Source of the DNA: VMDH01 sp038108875
GTDB lineage: Bacteria; Pseudomonadota; Gammaproteobacteria; Magnimaribacterales; D2472
DNA: 60,117 bases
Direction of reading: 5' to 3'
Assembly (NCBI GenBank): GCA_038108875.1
Contig: JAYNII010000008.1
Coordinates: forward strand, 1 to 60,117
The notes beneath the pieces were generated by a model, which worked only from the letters and a program-made list of their open reading frames with translations, searched no databases and was not told the DNA's origin. The position numbers and the translations under genes were made by a program. Positions 34,615-44,185 of the stretch are shown here, one piece after another; the first letter of the stretch is position 1, and every line of letters begins with the position of its first letter.

Positions 34615-37176
34615 TTATTTCAAAACTAAGTTAATTATTTTGTCTTTAATATAGATTACTTTAACAATATTTTTTGAATCGACAAATTTTGTTACATTCT
34701 CATGTTCAATGGCCAAAGGTTCAATTTCCCTTTGCTCCATTCCAGCCTTACAAACCAGTTTACCTCTTACTTTGCCATTAACTTGGATCACAATTTCTAC
34801 TTCATCTAGTGTTAAAAGCTCCTCTTTTAATTCAGGCCATGAAATATTGATTGTTTCGTAATTTCTTTCTTCAAATTTGCTTAAAAGCTCCAAGGTTACA
34901 TGAGGAATAAATGGATGCAGCATTAATAATACGTATCTAATTAATTCTTGAAATACAAATTGTTCTTCTTGAGTTACATCTTGGGATTTGAAATTTTCTG
35001 GAATCGCATTAATCAATTCCATTACGGCAGCTATAGGTGTGTTATAAGACCCTCGTTCGTTTATATCATGGGTTACTTTCTCAAGTGTTTTATGAATTTT
35101 ATAACGGAGTGCTTTAGTATTTTTGGTAAGTTCTGTTGGTTCTTGAATATTCTTATATTTGATCGGAATAACTAGATTCCAAAGTCTTTTGATAAACCTT
35201 GCTGACCCCTCGATAGAGGTATCTGACCATTCCAGAGATTGATCAGCTGGAGCTGCAAACATGGTATATAACCTAATCGTATCTGCTCCATACTTTTCAA
35301 TCAACTCCTCAGGATCAACTCCATTGAGTTTTGACTTACTCATCTTGGACATGCCATCTTTAATTACTTTTTGCCCATCGTTTGTAACAAGCCCAGCTTC
35401 AGATTGTAAAATCTTGGATCTATCTACCCAAACAGGATTTCCATCTTTATTTAAATAGTAATAAGCATCTGCTAAAACCATTCCTTGGGTTAGAAGTTTT
35501 GAAAAGGGTTCGCTATTTTCAATTAATCCCTCTTCAAGCATTAACTTATTAAAAAATCTTGCATAAAGTAAATGCAAAATAGCGTGCTCAATGCCTCCTA
35601 TGTATTGGTCAACTGGTAGCCAATATTTAGATTCTTCTGAGATCATTCCGTCATTGGTAGGTCCTGCAAATCTTGCAAAGTACCAAGAACTTTCAAAAAA
35701 AGTATCAAAGGTATCTGTTTCTCGCTCAGCAGGCATTTTACATTTTGGGCAAATGGTCTTCTTCCAATCCTCAAAGCTATTAAGATTAAGACCCCTTGTG
35801 CTAATATTTTCAATCTTGGGAAGCTCTACCGGAAGATCGGATTCTGGAACGGGCACAATTCCGCAATCTTTACAATGAACTACTGGAATAGGACATCCCC
35901 AATATCTTTGTCTTGAAATTCCCCAATCCCTTAGTTTGTAGTTTATTTCTATTTTTCCACTACTATTTGTCTTTAGTATTTCGCTAACTGCATCAAAAGC
36001 TTCTGCAAAATTCAGACCATTAAATTCTTGGCTATTTATCAGGATTCCCTTTTCTTCAAATGCAGACATTGTTATATCTGCTTGAATTGAATCTTGGGTG
36101 ATGACTTGAGTTATTTTTAGACCATATTTCGAAGCGAACTCCCAATCCCTCTGATCATGAGCAGGAACACACATCACAGCACCTTCGCCATAATCCATTA
36201 AGATAAAGTTAGCAATCCATATGGGTAAGAGCTCTTGGGTAAGGGGATGTATTGCTTTTAATCCTGTATCGATTCCCTCTTTTTCCAGTTTCGCGATAGA
36301 AGCAGCGGTTTTATCAAGATTCTTTTGTGCATCTATAAATTTTGCTATTGCAGAGTTTTCTTTTGCTAGTTTTAAAGATATTGGATGCTCTGCTGCGAGC
36401 GCACAATAGGTAGCACCAAAAATAGTATCTGGTCTGGTAGTAAAGACCCTGAAATAATCTTTACTCTCAGAAATTTTAAACTCAAAAGAGACCCCATTGG
36501 ATTTTCCTATCCAATTTTCTTGCATTAGTTTTACTTGTGTAGGCCAGTTTTCTAGTTCAATTAGACTTTCAAGCAAATCCTCACAATAATTGGTTATTTT
36601 TAAAAAGTATTGATCAATCTTTCTTTTTTCAATGAGGGCTCCTGATCTCCATCCTTTGCCATCAACTACTTGCTCATTTGCTAATACGGTCTCATCAACA
36701 GGGTCCCAATTTACTTCAGATTTTTTTCTGTAAACTAAACCCTTTTCGAGGAGTTTTGTAAAAAACCATTGCTCCCACTTGAAATATTTGGGATCAGAGG
36801 TATTAATCTCTCGATCCCAGTCATAACTATAGCCAAGCCTCTTAAATTGCTCTTTCATGTGGGCAATATTTTTTTCAGTCCAAAGGCCCGGAGCAACATT
36901 ATTCTCAATAGCAGCATTTTCTGCTGGCAAACCAAAGGCATCCCAACCCATTGGTTGGAGGACATTAAATCCGTTCATTCGCTTAAATCTAGAAATCACA
37001 TCTCCAATTGTGTAATTCCTGACATGACCCATATGTAATTTTCCTGATGGGTAAGGAAACATCGAAAGACAATAATACTTGGGACAATTATTCGCTTTTA
37101 CAACATAGCTCCGATTTTCCTCCCAAAATCTTTGCAAGCATTTTTCTATTACTTGAGGGTTGTATTCATCAGCCAT
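34615..37176 (-). CDS. leuS: Leucyl-tRNA synthetase
   Basis: Class Ia synthetase with editing domain. Seen: signature HMGH at residues 48-51, an editing CP1 insert (TTRPDTIFGATY with the conserved threonine-rich stretch), two zinc-binding cysteine pairs (HCKDCG and CPKCKMP), KMSKS, and a C-terminal domain ending in KIINLVLK. 853 residues, close to E. coli 860. Start overlaps accC by eight bases. Confidence 0.98.
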   Translation of the reverse strand: MADEYNPQVIEKCLQRFWEENRSYVVKANNCPKYYCLSMFPYPSGKLHMGHVRNYTIGDVISRFKRMNGFNVLQPMGWDAFGLPAENAAIENNVAPGLWTEKNIAHMKEQFKRLGYSYDWDREINTSDPKYFKWEQWFFTKLLEKGLVYRKKSEVNWDPVDETVLANEQVVDGKGWRSGALIEKRKIDQYFLKITNYCEDLLESLIELENWPTQVKLMQENWIGKSNGVSFEFKISESKDYFRVFTTRPDTIFGATYCALAAEHPISLKLAKENSAIAKFIDAQKNLDKTAASIAKLEKEGIDTGLKAIHPLTQELLPIWIANFILMDYGEGAVMCVPAHDQRDWEFASKYGLKITQVITQDSIQADITMSAFEEKGILINSQEFNGLNFAEAFDAVSEILKTNSSGKIEINYKLRDWGISRQRYWGCPIPVVHCKDCGIVPVPESDLPVELPKIENISTRGLNLNSFEDWKKTICPKCKMPAERETDTFDTFFESSWYFARFAGPTNDGMISEESKYWLPVDQYIGGIEHAILHLLYARFFNKLMLEEGLIENSEPFSKLLTQGMVLADAYYYLNKDGNPVWVDRSKILQSEAGLVTNDGQKVIKDGMSKMSKSKLNGVDPEELIEKYGADTIRLYTMFAAPADQSLEWSDTSIEGSARFIKRLWNLVIPIKYKNIQEPTELTKNTKALRYKIHKTLEKVTHDINERGSYNTPIAAVMELINAIPENFKSQDVTQEEQFVFQELIRYVLLMLHPFIPHVTLELLSKFEERNYETINISWPELKEELLTLDEVEIVIQVNGKVRGKLVCKAGMEQREIEPLAIEHENVTKFVDSKNIVKVIYIKDKIINLVLK

Positions 37177-38524
37177 GGTTAAATTGCTTCATGAAGGTGC
37201 TTTCTAAATAATTAATATCATGTTTATTGTTACAAAAAACTTCATCCTCCATTAATAACAAGTGAAGGGGGTGATTGGTCTTTATGCCCTCAACAAAGAA
37301 TTCATCTAACGCATTTTTCATGCGCTTTATGCAAGAAGATCTTTTATTTGTGGCTGTAATAATTTTTGCTAATAGAGAATCGTAATAAGGGGGGACTCTA
37401 TACCCAGAATAAATGTGAGAATCAAAACGAACTCCAAATCCACCTGGGGGGTGCATTTTTGTAATTAAGCCTGGAGAAGGTATAAATGTAAAAGGGTCTT
37501 CGGCATTAATTCGACATTCAATTGCATGGCCTTTAAAGGTTATATTTTCTTGGTTTAGAGTGATCTCTAAATTTAAGGCTACTTTAAGTTGGGCTTTGAC
37601 AAGATCGAACATTGTGATCATCTCAGTAACTGGATGTTCTACTTGGATTCTTGTATTCATCTCAATAAAGAAAAATTCTCCATTCTTATATAGAAATTCA
37701 ATTGTTCCAGCTCCTTCATACTTTAATTTTTGGCATAACTTGACGCATGCACTTAAAACCAAGGCGAGAGCATCTTCATCTAGGTCAATTGCTGGGGCCT
37801 CTTCAATTATCTTTTGATGACGTCTCTGAAGGCTACAGTCTCTTGTACCCAAATGGATAGCATTTCCTTTTCCATCTCCAAACACTTGGACTTCAATATG
37901 CCTTGGGTTTTCAATATATTTTTCTAGATAGAGCGTGTCATTACCAAAAGCATTCATGGCTTCTTGTTTAGTTATACTGATCCCATCAATAAACTCTTTT
38001 ATATTCCTTGCAACCCTCATTCCCCTTCCACCACCACCTGCGCTTGCCTTAATCATGATTGGATAGCCAATTGATTCAGCAATTTTAGATAATTCTAATT
38101 CGGTGTTGGGGAGTTTTTCTTTATAACCTGGGACAGTTGGAATACCTGCATCTTCTGCAACACGTTTAGCAGTTATCTTGTCTCCCATCTGTTTGATTAC
38201 TTTCGATGATGGGCCAATAAATTTAAACCCGCTAACCTCACACTTCTCAGCAAATTTATAGTCCTCTGCCAGGAATCCATAACCAGGATATATCGCATCA
38301 GAATTTGTTACCTCTGCGGCAGATAATATAGAGGGAATATTTAGATAGCTTTCCAGAGGACTTGCCGGACCTATGCAAACAGTTTCATCAGCAAAGCGCA
38401 AGTGTTTAAGATCAAGGTCGCCATCAGAATGAACTGCTACGGTTTTTAAATCCAGTTCTTTGCAAGCTCTTAGAGCACGAAGTGCTATCTCGCCTCTATT
38501 GGCAATAAGAACTTTATGAGTCAT
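37169..38524 (-). CDS. accC: Acetyl-CoA carboxylase biotin carboxylase subunit
   Basis: ATP-grasp enzyme that carboxylates biotin on AccB, first step of fatty acid synthesis. Seen: KVLIANRGEIALR, GYGFLAEDYKFAEKC, glycine-rich ATP loop SAGGGGRGM, HLGTRDCSLQRRHQK, EMNTRIQVEHPVTEM. 451 residues. Start shares one base with the accB stop and the end overlaps leuS by eight bases. Confidence 0.98.
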   Translation of the reverse strand: MTHKVLIANRGEIALRALRACKELDLKTVAVHSDGDLDLKHLRFADETVCIGPASPLESYLNIPSILSAAEVTNSDAIYPGYGFLAEDYKFAEKCEVSGFKFIGPSSKVIKQMGDKITAKRVAEDAGIPTVPGYKEKLPNTELELSKIAESIGYPIMIKASAGGGGRGMRVARNIKEFIDGISITKQEAMNAFGNDTLYLEKYIENPRHIEVQVFGDGKGNAIHLGTRDCSLQRRHQKIIEEAPAIDLDEDALALVLSACVKLCQKLKYEGAGTIEFLYKNGEFFFIEMNTRIQVEHPVTEMITMFDLVKAQLKVALNLEITLNQENITFKGHAIECRINAEDPFTFIPSPGLITKMHPPGGFGVRFDSHIYSGYRVPPYYDSLLAKIITATNKRSSCIKRMKNALDEFFVEGIKTNHPLHLLLMEDEVFCNNKHDINYLESTFMKQFNHG

Positions 38525-38967
38525 CAGTCAATAACAATTAGGACTTGGCCAAATTCTACTGGCGATGAGTCATCTACCTCAATAGACTTTACAATACCGG
38601 AGAAATCAGATTTTATTTCATTCATCATTTTCATGGCCTCGACAATGCAAACTACATCTCCAGCATTAACTTTGTCGCCAATTTCAACAAATGGAGGTTT
38701 ATTCGGAGAAGGTTTCCTGTAGAAAGTCCCGACAATGGGAGAAGTAATTCTATTTCCGGATATTTTGAGGGCCGGTTCCGGTTTTTCTTCTGGAGAAGAA
38801 ACAACTGCTGATTGAGATGAAACTTGAATTGGAGTTTGAAATTGGTAGTTTTCAAAGCTCCCACCCCTAGCAATTCTTACCGATTCTTCTCCTTCTTTAA
38901 CTTCAATCTCCCTTAAATCAGATTCTTGAAGCATTTCGATTAGTTTCTTTATTTTTCTTATATCCAT
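38524..38967 (-). CDS. accB: Biotin carboxyl carrier protein
   Basis: Carrier subunit of acetyl-CoA carboxylase. Seen: N-terminal helical segment IRKIKKLIEMLQESDL, Pro/Ser/Glu-rich linker (about residues 45-68), and the biotinyl domain with K113 in EAMKMMNEI. 147 residues. Overlaps accC by one base; three bases downstream of aroQ. Confidence 0.97.
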   Translation of the reverse strand: MDIRKIKKLIEMLQESDLREIEVKEGEESVRIARGGSFENYQFQTPIQVSSQSAVVSSPEEKPEPALKISGNRITSPIVGTFYRKPSPNKPPFVEIGDKVNAGDVVCIVEAMKMMNEIKSDFSGIVKSIEVDDSSPVEFGQVLIVID

Positions 38968-38970
38968 TTT

Positions 38971-39396
38971 CTAACCTTTAATTCCATTCCTTATTGCTAA
39001 TTCATAGCCTTGAGAGCCGCAACCGCTTATAACTCCGACTGCAATATCAGAGAAATAGGATTTTTTTCTAAAATCTTCGCGAGCAAAAACATTTGAAATA
39101 TGAACTTCATAAAAGGGGATTGCAACTGCTAGCATGGCATCTCTAATAGCAATACTTGTATGAGTAAATGCTCCTGGGTTAAAGATGATAACATCAAATT
39201 TACCTAGGGCTGACTGAACCATATTTACTATTTCATGTTCCGCATTGCTTTGGAAGCATTGATAACTAAAGTCTAGTTCTTTTGAGAGAATTTGAATCTT
39301 TTGTTCTATATCTCGGAGACTTTCTTTCCCATAGACCTCTGGTTCTCTTATACCCAGCATGTTAAGGTTTGGCCCATTAAGTATTAAAATATTCAT
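38971..39396 (-). CDS. aroQ: 3-dehydroquinate dehydratase, type II
   Basis: Third step of the shikimate pathway; dodecameric enzyme. Seen: LNGPNLNMLGIREPEVYG with catalytic Y22, FNPGAFTHTSIAIRDA, the EVHISNVFAREDFRKKS histidine/arginine region. 141 residues, usual length. The order aroQ-accB-accC is conserved in many Gammaproteobacteria, often with dsbD before it. Confidence 0.97.
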   Translation of the reverse strand: MNILILNGPNLNMLGIREPEVYGKESLRDIEQKIQILSKELDFSYQCFQSNAEHEIVNMVQSALGKFDVIIFNPGAFTHTSIAIRDAMLAVAIPFYEVHISNVFAREDFRKKSYFSDIAVGVISGCGSQGYELAIRNGIKG

Positions 39397-39437
39397 TTCG
39401 GAGATTTTAATAGCTTTTTGTTAGAATTTAAACGAAT

Positions 39438-39878
39438 TTAGGGGAATCTTTTTGAAATTACAGGATAGCAATATGTATCTTTTTTACAGCCCTGATAATC
39501 TATGATAATCGCATTATCATTAGAAATTCTTTCTGTTGGAACAGTGATACCTAAGAAATTTCGAGCCACGCTTGTTCTCTCAAAGAACAAATCATCAACA
39601 ACTATCACATCACCCTGAGCAATTTTAAACTCTATTTTTGATTTGTGCTTGTCTAATATTTGGATGCTGTTTATGTAAAGATAGTGTTCTTCGGCAATTT
39701 CCCATGATATTTCAAGGGCTCCTTTTTGAGGAAAAAAATTCACTTTAAATGCTTCATCTTCTGGAAGAGGGCTATAATTGTTTTTATCAAAGATATTTGC
39801 ATAGCCAAAATTTGATAGAAAACTTAAAAAAGCTATTGCTAGGCTTTTTTTATAATTTTGTTTACATAGATAAAACAT
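39438..39878 (-). CDS. Stand-alone DsbD N-terminal (alpha) domain, secreted
   Basis: 146 residues: a signal peptide (hydrophobic to about residue 25, ANIF cleavage region), then an immunoglobulin-like domain ending in DYQGCKKDTYCYP with C131 and C137. The CX5C pair and its YQGC...CYP setting match the DsbD alpha domain (C103/C109 in E. coli), which hands electrons to DsbC and DsbG. The eight-helix membrane part and the C-terminal thioredoxin domain are missing; only 41 bases separate the stop from aroQ, so no remnant lies here. Full dsbD precedes aroQ in Pseudomonas, so this looks like a shortened gene in its ancestral place. Confidence 0.8.
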   Translation of the reverse strand: MFYLCKQNYKKSLAIAFLSFLSNFGYANIFDKNNYSPLPEDEAFKVNFFPQKGALEISWEIAEEHYLYINSIQILDKHKSKIEFKIAQGDVIVVDDLFFERTSVARNFLGITVPTERISNDNAIIIDYQGCKKDTYCYPVISKRFP

Positions 39879-39919
39879 TTTAGAAGTTTACATTATTAAG
39901 CACATTCGGACGACAATCA

Positions 39920-40933
39920 GTGGTTAACACTCTATACAAAATTTTCTGCAATACTCCAGATTGGGTGCTTAAGCTTTTGACGTTAAAAAAACCACTGTTT
40001 CTTAATGGTCAAGTATTAGATTTTAAGTCATCCATTATGATTAATTTAGTCACAAAACAGTTGCCTATGCTTAGTAATGATATAGATATTGATAATGCTA
40101 GGATACAAAGAGAAGCTATTAAGCTGAGGTTATCAAATAAACCATGCTGCAAAGTAAATTTTGTGGACGAATTCTTGCTGAGCTCTGGTTCACAGATTCT
40201 CTTGAGAGAATACATTCCTGAGAACATTCAAAGCCAAAAAGCCATGCTCTATTTTCATGGAGGCGGTCATGTATTTGGTGGCAAAGAAACTCATCATGAC
40301 TTCTTAATGTACTTTGCTTCACTTCTTAGAATTAAGATTTTTGCACTTGATTATAGACTTGCTCCGGAATTTCCATTTCCAGCAGATTTAGACGATGCAG
40401 AGCTCGCTTTGAATCATGTAGTTAAAAAGAAATCTATTGAAATTGGCGATTTAATTTTATGTGGAGATAGTGCTGGAGGTGGAATATCTGCATCACTAGT
40501 TGCAAGACTTTGTCAAAACAATCAACCACATCCAAGCTTCCAATGCTTGATTTATCCAATGCTTGATCCAGGTTGCTCAAGTAAGACTATGCAAGACTAT
40601 GCAGATGGCTTCTACTTAACCAAGAAATCTATGGAATTTTTTTGGAAAAAATATTCAAACAATTTAGAGGATTATGATGATCCTTGTTTTAATTTAATGT
40701 TGAGTCCCAAAGTTTTAAATAAATATCCAAAAACTCATATTATTACTGCCGGATTCGATCCCTTGTGTGGTGAGGCAGAAGCCTTTGCTTTGGATTTATA
40801 TAAAAAGGGATTTAATATTAGCCAATCCCATTATCCAAATATGTTCCACGCTTTTATAAATTTCAATAGAATTCCTGCTTGTAATGCTGCTCTCAAAGAC
40901 ATAGCGGCAACTATTAGAGGGTGGTATGAGTAA
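39920..40933 (+). CDS. Alpha/beta hydrolase, hormone-sensitive lipase-like esterase
   Basis: Carboxylesterase of the HSL (family IV) type. Seen: oxyanion HGGG at 113-116, DYRLAPE, nucleophile S184 in GDSAGG, D280 in AGFDPLC and H310 in NMFHAF, giving a complete catalytic triad. No signal peptide. 337 residues. Start is GTG at 39920. Overlaps the following ABC ATPase gene by eight bases. Natural ester unknown. Confidence 0.88.
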   Translation: MVNTLYKIFCNTPDWVLKLLTLKKPLFLNGQVLDFKSSIMINLVTKQLPMLSNDIDIDNARIQREAIKLRLSNKPCCKVNFVDEFLLSSGSQILLREYIPENIQSQKAMLYFHGGGHVFGGKETHHDFLMYFASLLRIKIFALDYRLAPEFPFPADLDDAELALNHVVKKKSIEIGDLILCGDSAGGGISASLVARLCQNNQPHPSFQCLIYPMLDPGCSSKTMQDYADGFYLTKKSMEFFWKKYSNNLEDYDDPCFNLMLSPKVLNKYPKTHIITAGFDPLCGEAEAFALDLYKKGFNISQSHYPNMFHAFINFNRIPACNAALKDIAATIRGWYE

Positions 40934-42524
40934 CTTACTTAGCGTTAAAGATTTAAGTATTCAATTTAAGACTAAAGAAGGACTTTTTACTGCAGTCGAC
41001 GATATATCTTTTGATCTTCAAGAAAATCAAATTCTTGGTTTGGTTGGAGAATCTGGTTCAGGGAAATCAGTAACAGCGATGTCTATCTGTCAACTCCTTC
41101 CAACTCACACTGCATTAATTTCAAAAGATTCGTCTATTCAATTCAATGGAAAGAACTTACTTGAACTAGATGCTTCTTCAATGCAAAAAATTAGGGGTAA
41201 TTACATTTCTATGATTTTTCAAGAGCCCATGACTTCTTTAAATCCTTTTCATAAAGTAGGTGATCAGATTGCGGAGGCCATATTAACTCATCAAGAGATT
41301 TCCAAAAAAGATGCTAAAAAAGCATCGCTAGACCTCTTAGAACTAGTTGAAATAGCCTCAGCACAAAAAAAATATTTTTCTTTTCCCTATGAATTATCTG
41401 GAGGCCAGCGCCAAAGAGTAATGATTGCCATGGCTCTAGCCAACAAACCTAAATTGCTAATTGCGGATGAGCCAACCACGGCGCTCGATGTTACGATTCA
41501 AGCTCAAATTTTGGATTTGATGCTTAAAATAAAAGAGGAAGTAAATGCGTCAATTTTGTTTATTACGCATGATCTGGGACTGGTTAGGAAATTCAGCGAC
41601 CGATTAGTTGTAATGCAGCAAGGGAAAATTGTTGAACAAGGATTAACTGAGCATATATTTCAAAATCCTCAACATCCATACACAATCAAACTTATAAATT
41701 CTGAGCCAACTCCCAAATTAAACTCTAAAGAAAATACAGCAAGCTTGCTAGAGGTTGCGAATTTAAATGTGTATTACGACATAGCAGAGAAATCTTTTTT
41801 TAATAAGGAAAAATTCCTTGCTGTAGACAATGTATCTTTTAGACTTGAAGCAAACAAGACCATCGGTATAGTTGGAGAATCCGGTTCAGGAAAATCTACT
41901 CTTGGTAAGGCGATTGTAAATCTTTTGCCATTTACTGGAGAGATTCTCTATAAGGGTAAAGATATAAGCTCATTCTCCCCAAAAGAGTTCAAAAAAATTC
42001 GAAAGGATATTCAAATTATTTTCCAAGACCCTTTTGGTTCGCTTTCTCCTAGAATGACAGTTGGTGAAATTATTAAAGAGGGAGCAAACATCCACTTTAA
42101 TAATACTAAAGCAGAAAATAATGACTTGGTAAATTATGCAATGGAAAAAGTCAGTCTAAACCCTCGTGATAAGAATAAATATCCTCATGAGTTTTCTGGA
42201 GGGCAGAGGCAGAGGATTGCAATAGCTCGATCGATCATTTTGCAACCCAAACTTTTGGTCCTTGATGAACCAACTTCAGCTTTGGACAGGTCTATCCAAA
42301 TACAAATATTAAATTTGTTGAAAGACTTACAGTCTGAGCTAGGTTTAACATATATTTTCATTAGTCATGATCTTAGAGTCATTAGGTCAATCTCTGATGA
42401 GATTATTGTCATGAAAAATGGCAAGATAGTTGAACAAGGTCATGCTAGCAATGTATTTGATTATCCAAAAGAACCATACACCCAGCAACTGATGAGGGCT
42501 GCAGTGAGATACTCAACTAATTAA
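40926..42524 (+). CDS. Fused double ATP-binding subunit of a peptide/nickel-type ABC transporter (YejF-like)
   Basis: Two ATP-binding domains in one chain, as in YejF or a DppD-DppF fusion. Seen: first Walker A GESGSGKSV at 41-49, LSGGQRQRVMIAMAL and ADEPTTALD; second Walker A GESGSGKST near 318, FSGGQRQRIAIARSI and DEPTSALD; an oligopeptide-family C-terminal extension ending each half. 532 residues. No permease or binding protein lies in this window. It overlaps the esterase gene by eight bases and lies one base before ilvD. Confidence 0.9.
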   Translation: MSNLLSVKDLSIQFKTKEGLFTAVDDISFDLQENQILGLVGESGSGKSVTAMSICQLLPTHTALISKDSSIQFNGKNLLELDASSMQKIRGNYISMIFQEPMTSLNPFHKVGDQIAEAILTHQEISKKDAKKASLDLLELVEIASAQKKYFSFPYELSGGQRQRVMIAMALANKPKLLIADEPTTALDVTIQAQILDLMLKIKEEVNASILFITHDLGLVRKFSDRLVVMQQGKIVEQGLTEHIFQNPQHPYTIKLINSEPTPKLNSKENTASLLEVANLNVYYDIAEKSFFNKEKFLAVDNVSFRLEANKTIGIVGESGSGKSTLGKAIVNLLPFTGEILYKGKDISSFSPKEFKKIRKDIQIIFQDPFGSLSPRMTVGEIIKEGANIHFNNTKAENNDLVNYAMEKVSLNPRDKNKYPHEFSGGQRQRIAIARSIILQPKLLVLDEPTSALDRSIQIQILNLLKDLQSELGLTYIFISHDLRVIRSISDEIIVMKNGKIVEQGHASNVFDYPKEPYTQQLMRAAVRYSTN

Positions 42525-42525
42525 A

Positions 42526-44184
42526 ATGAGCACCAGAAAGTTTTCAAGCAAATTACTGGATGGTCCCTTTCAAGCAGCATCAAGATCTATGCTTAGAGGT
42601 GTAGGACTAACTGATGAAGATTTTGGAAAGTCTTTGGTAGGAATTGCATCTATGGGTGCACAAGTCACGCCTTGCAACATGCACATAAATGAGCTTGCTG
42701 AAGAAGTAAATAAATCTTTAAGCTCAGAAAACATCAAAGGTATGTTGTTTAACACCATTACTGTGTCAGATGGGATTTCTATGGGGACTGTTGGAATGAA
42801 ATATTCTCTTGTATCCAGAGAAGTGATTGCAGACTCCATAGAAACGGTAGTAGGTTGTCTTGGATATGATGGTGTTATAGCAATTGGTGGCTGTGATAAG
42901 AATATGCCTGGAGCTTTAATTGCCTTAGCAAGGCTTAACCGTCCAGGGATCTTTATATATGGTGGATCTATAAGGCCAAGCGAAGAGTCTACCGATTATG
43001 TTACCGTATGTGAGAAGACAGGCGAATTTGCTAGAGGTACTATTTCAGAAGAAGAACTAATTGCTGTAGAAAAGATATCTGTTAGAGGTCCCGGCTCTTG
43101 TGGTGGGATGTATACAGCAAACACTATGGCTTCTGCAATAGAAGCATTGGGTATGTCTCTTCCAGGAAGCAGCAGTCAGGATGCAGTGTCTGATGATAAA
43201 AAAAATGATTGCAGACAAGCAGCAAGTGCTATGCGTAATTTAATCGAAAAAGATATCAAGCCTAGAGATATCATGACTAAAGAGGCTTTTGAGAATGCAA
43301 TAACTACAGTTATAGCATTGGGTGGATCTACAAATGCGGTCTTGCATTTGATAGCTATGGCAAAAGCTGCGAAAGTATATTTAAGTCTTGATGATTTTTC
43401 TCGGATTGGTTCAAAAGTTCCAGTTATCGCCGATATTAAGCCTTTTGGAAGACACTATATGTCTGAATTGAATGCTAAAGGCGGAATTTTGCCTCTTATG
43501 AAGTCACTCCTAAATCAGGGGATGCTCAATGGTGACTGTTTGACTGTTACAGGTAGAACTCTTTCAGAGAATTTGCTCTCTGTCTGCGACCATGATCAAG
43601 AACCGCTCATTAGAAGCTTTGATAATCCTATTAAGGGCACTAGTCATCTTAGAATTCTTTATGGTAATTTAGCGCCAGATGGAGCAGTAGCGAAAATTAC
43701 TGGTGCAGAAGGACTAAAGTTTAAAGGCAAAGCAAGGGTTTTCGATTCAGAAGAAGAGGGCAATGATGCTATTCTTAACGAATCTATTGAAGCTGGAGAT
43801 GTAGTTGTCATTAGATATGAGGGTCCTAAAGGCGGGCCTGGAATGAGAGAAATGCTCAAACCTACCTCAGCAATTATGGGGCAGGGATTGGGGGATAAAG
43901 TAGCATTTATTACGGATGGTAGATTCTCTGGGGGAACTCATGGTTTTGTAGTTGGGCATATTTCCCCTGAGGCAGAAGAAGGAGGTCCCATTGCATTAAT
44001 TGAGGATGGAGATATTATTGAAATTGATGCAGAATTAAATACTATCAATATCCTAATTGATGACTCAATAATGAAAGAGAGACATAAAAATTGGGTAAAA
44101 CCAACCAGAGAGGAACCTACAGGCGTACTTGCTAAGTACAAGAAACTAGTAACTTCTGCCTCTTTAGGAGCAACCACAGACTAA
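42526..44184 (+). CDS. ilvD: Dihydroxy-acid dehydratase
   Basis: Iron-sulfur dehydratase common to isoleucine, valine and pantothenate synthesis. Seen: cluster cysteines in VTPCNMH, GGCDKNMPG and GPGSCGGMYTANTM, and the C-terminal ITDGRFSGGTHGFVVGH motif. 552 residues, as in the shorter bacterial forms. It is 12 kb from ilvBHC. One base separates it from both neighbours (ABC ATPase, hemB), so it lies in an operon of mixed function. Confidence 0.97.
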   Translation: MSTRKFSSKLLDGPFQAASRSMLRGVGLTDEDFGKSLVGIASMGAQVTPCNMHINELAEEVNKSLSSENIKGMLFNTITVSDGISMGTVGMKYSLVSREVIADSIETVVGCLGYDGVIAIGGCDKNMPGALIALARLNRPGIFIYGGSIRPSEESTDYVTVCEKTGEFARGTISEEELIAVEKISVRGPGSCGGMYTANTMASAIEALGMSLPGSSSQDAVSDDKKNDCRQAASAMRNLIEKDIKPRDIMTKEAFENAITTVIALGGSTNAVLHLIAMAKAAKVYLSLDDFSRIGSKVPVIADIKPFGRHYMSELNAKGGILPLMKSLLNQGMLNGDCLTVTGRTLSENLLSVCDHDQEPLIRSFDNPIKGTSHLRILYGNLAPDGAVAKITGAEGLKFKGKARVFDSEEEGNDAILNESIEAGDVVVIRYEGPKGGPGMREMLKPTSAIMGQGLGDKVAFITDGRFSGGTHGFVVGHISPEAEEGGPIALIEDGDIIEIDAELNTINILIDDSIMKERHKNWVKPTREEPTGVLAKYKKLVTSASLGATTD

Positions 44185-44185
44185 C

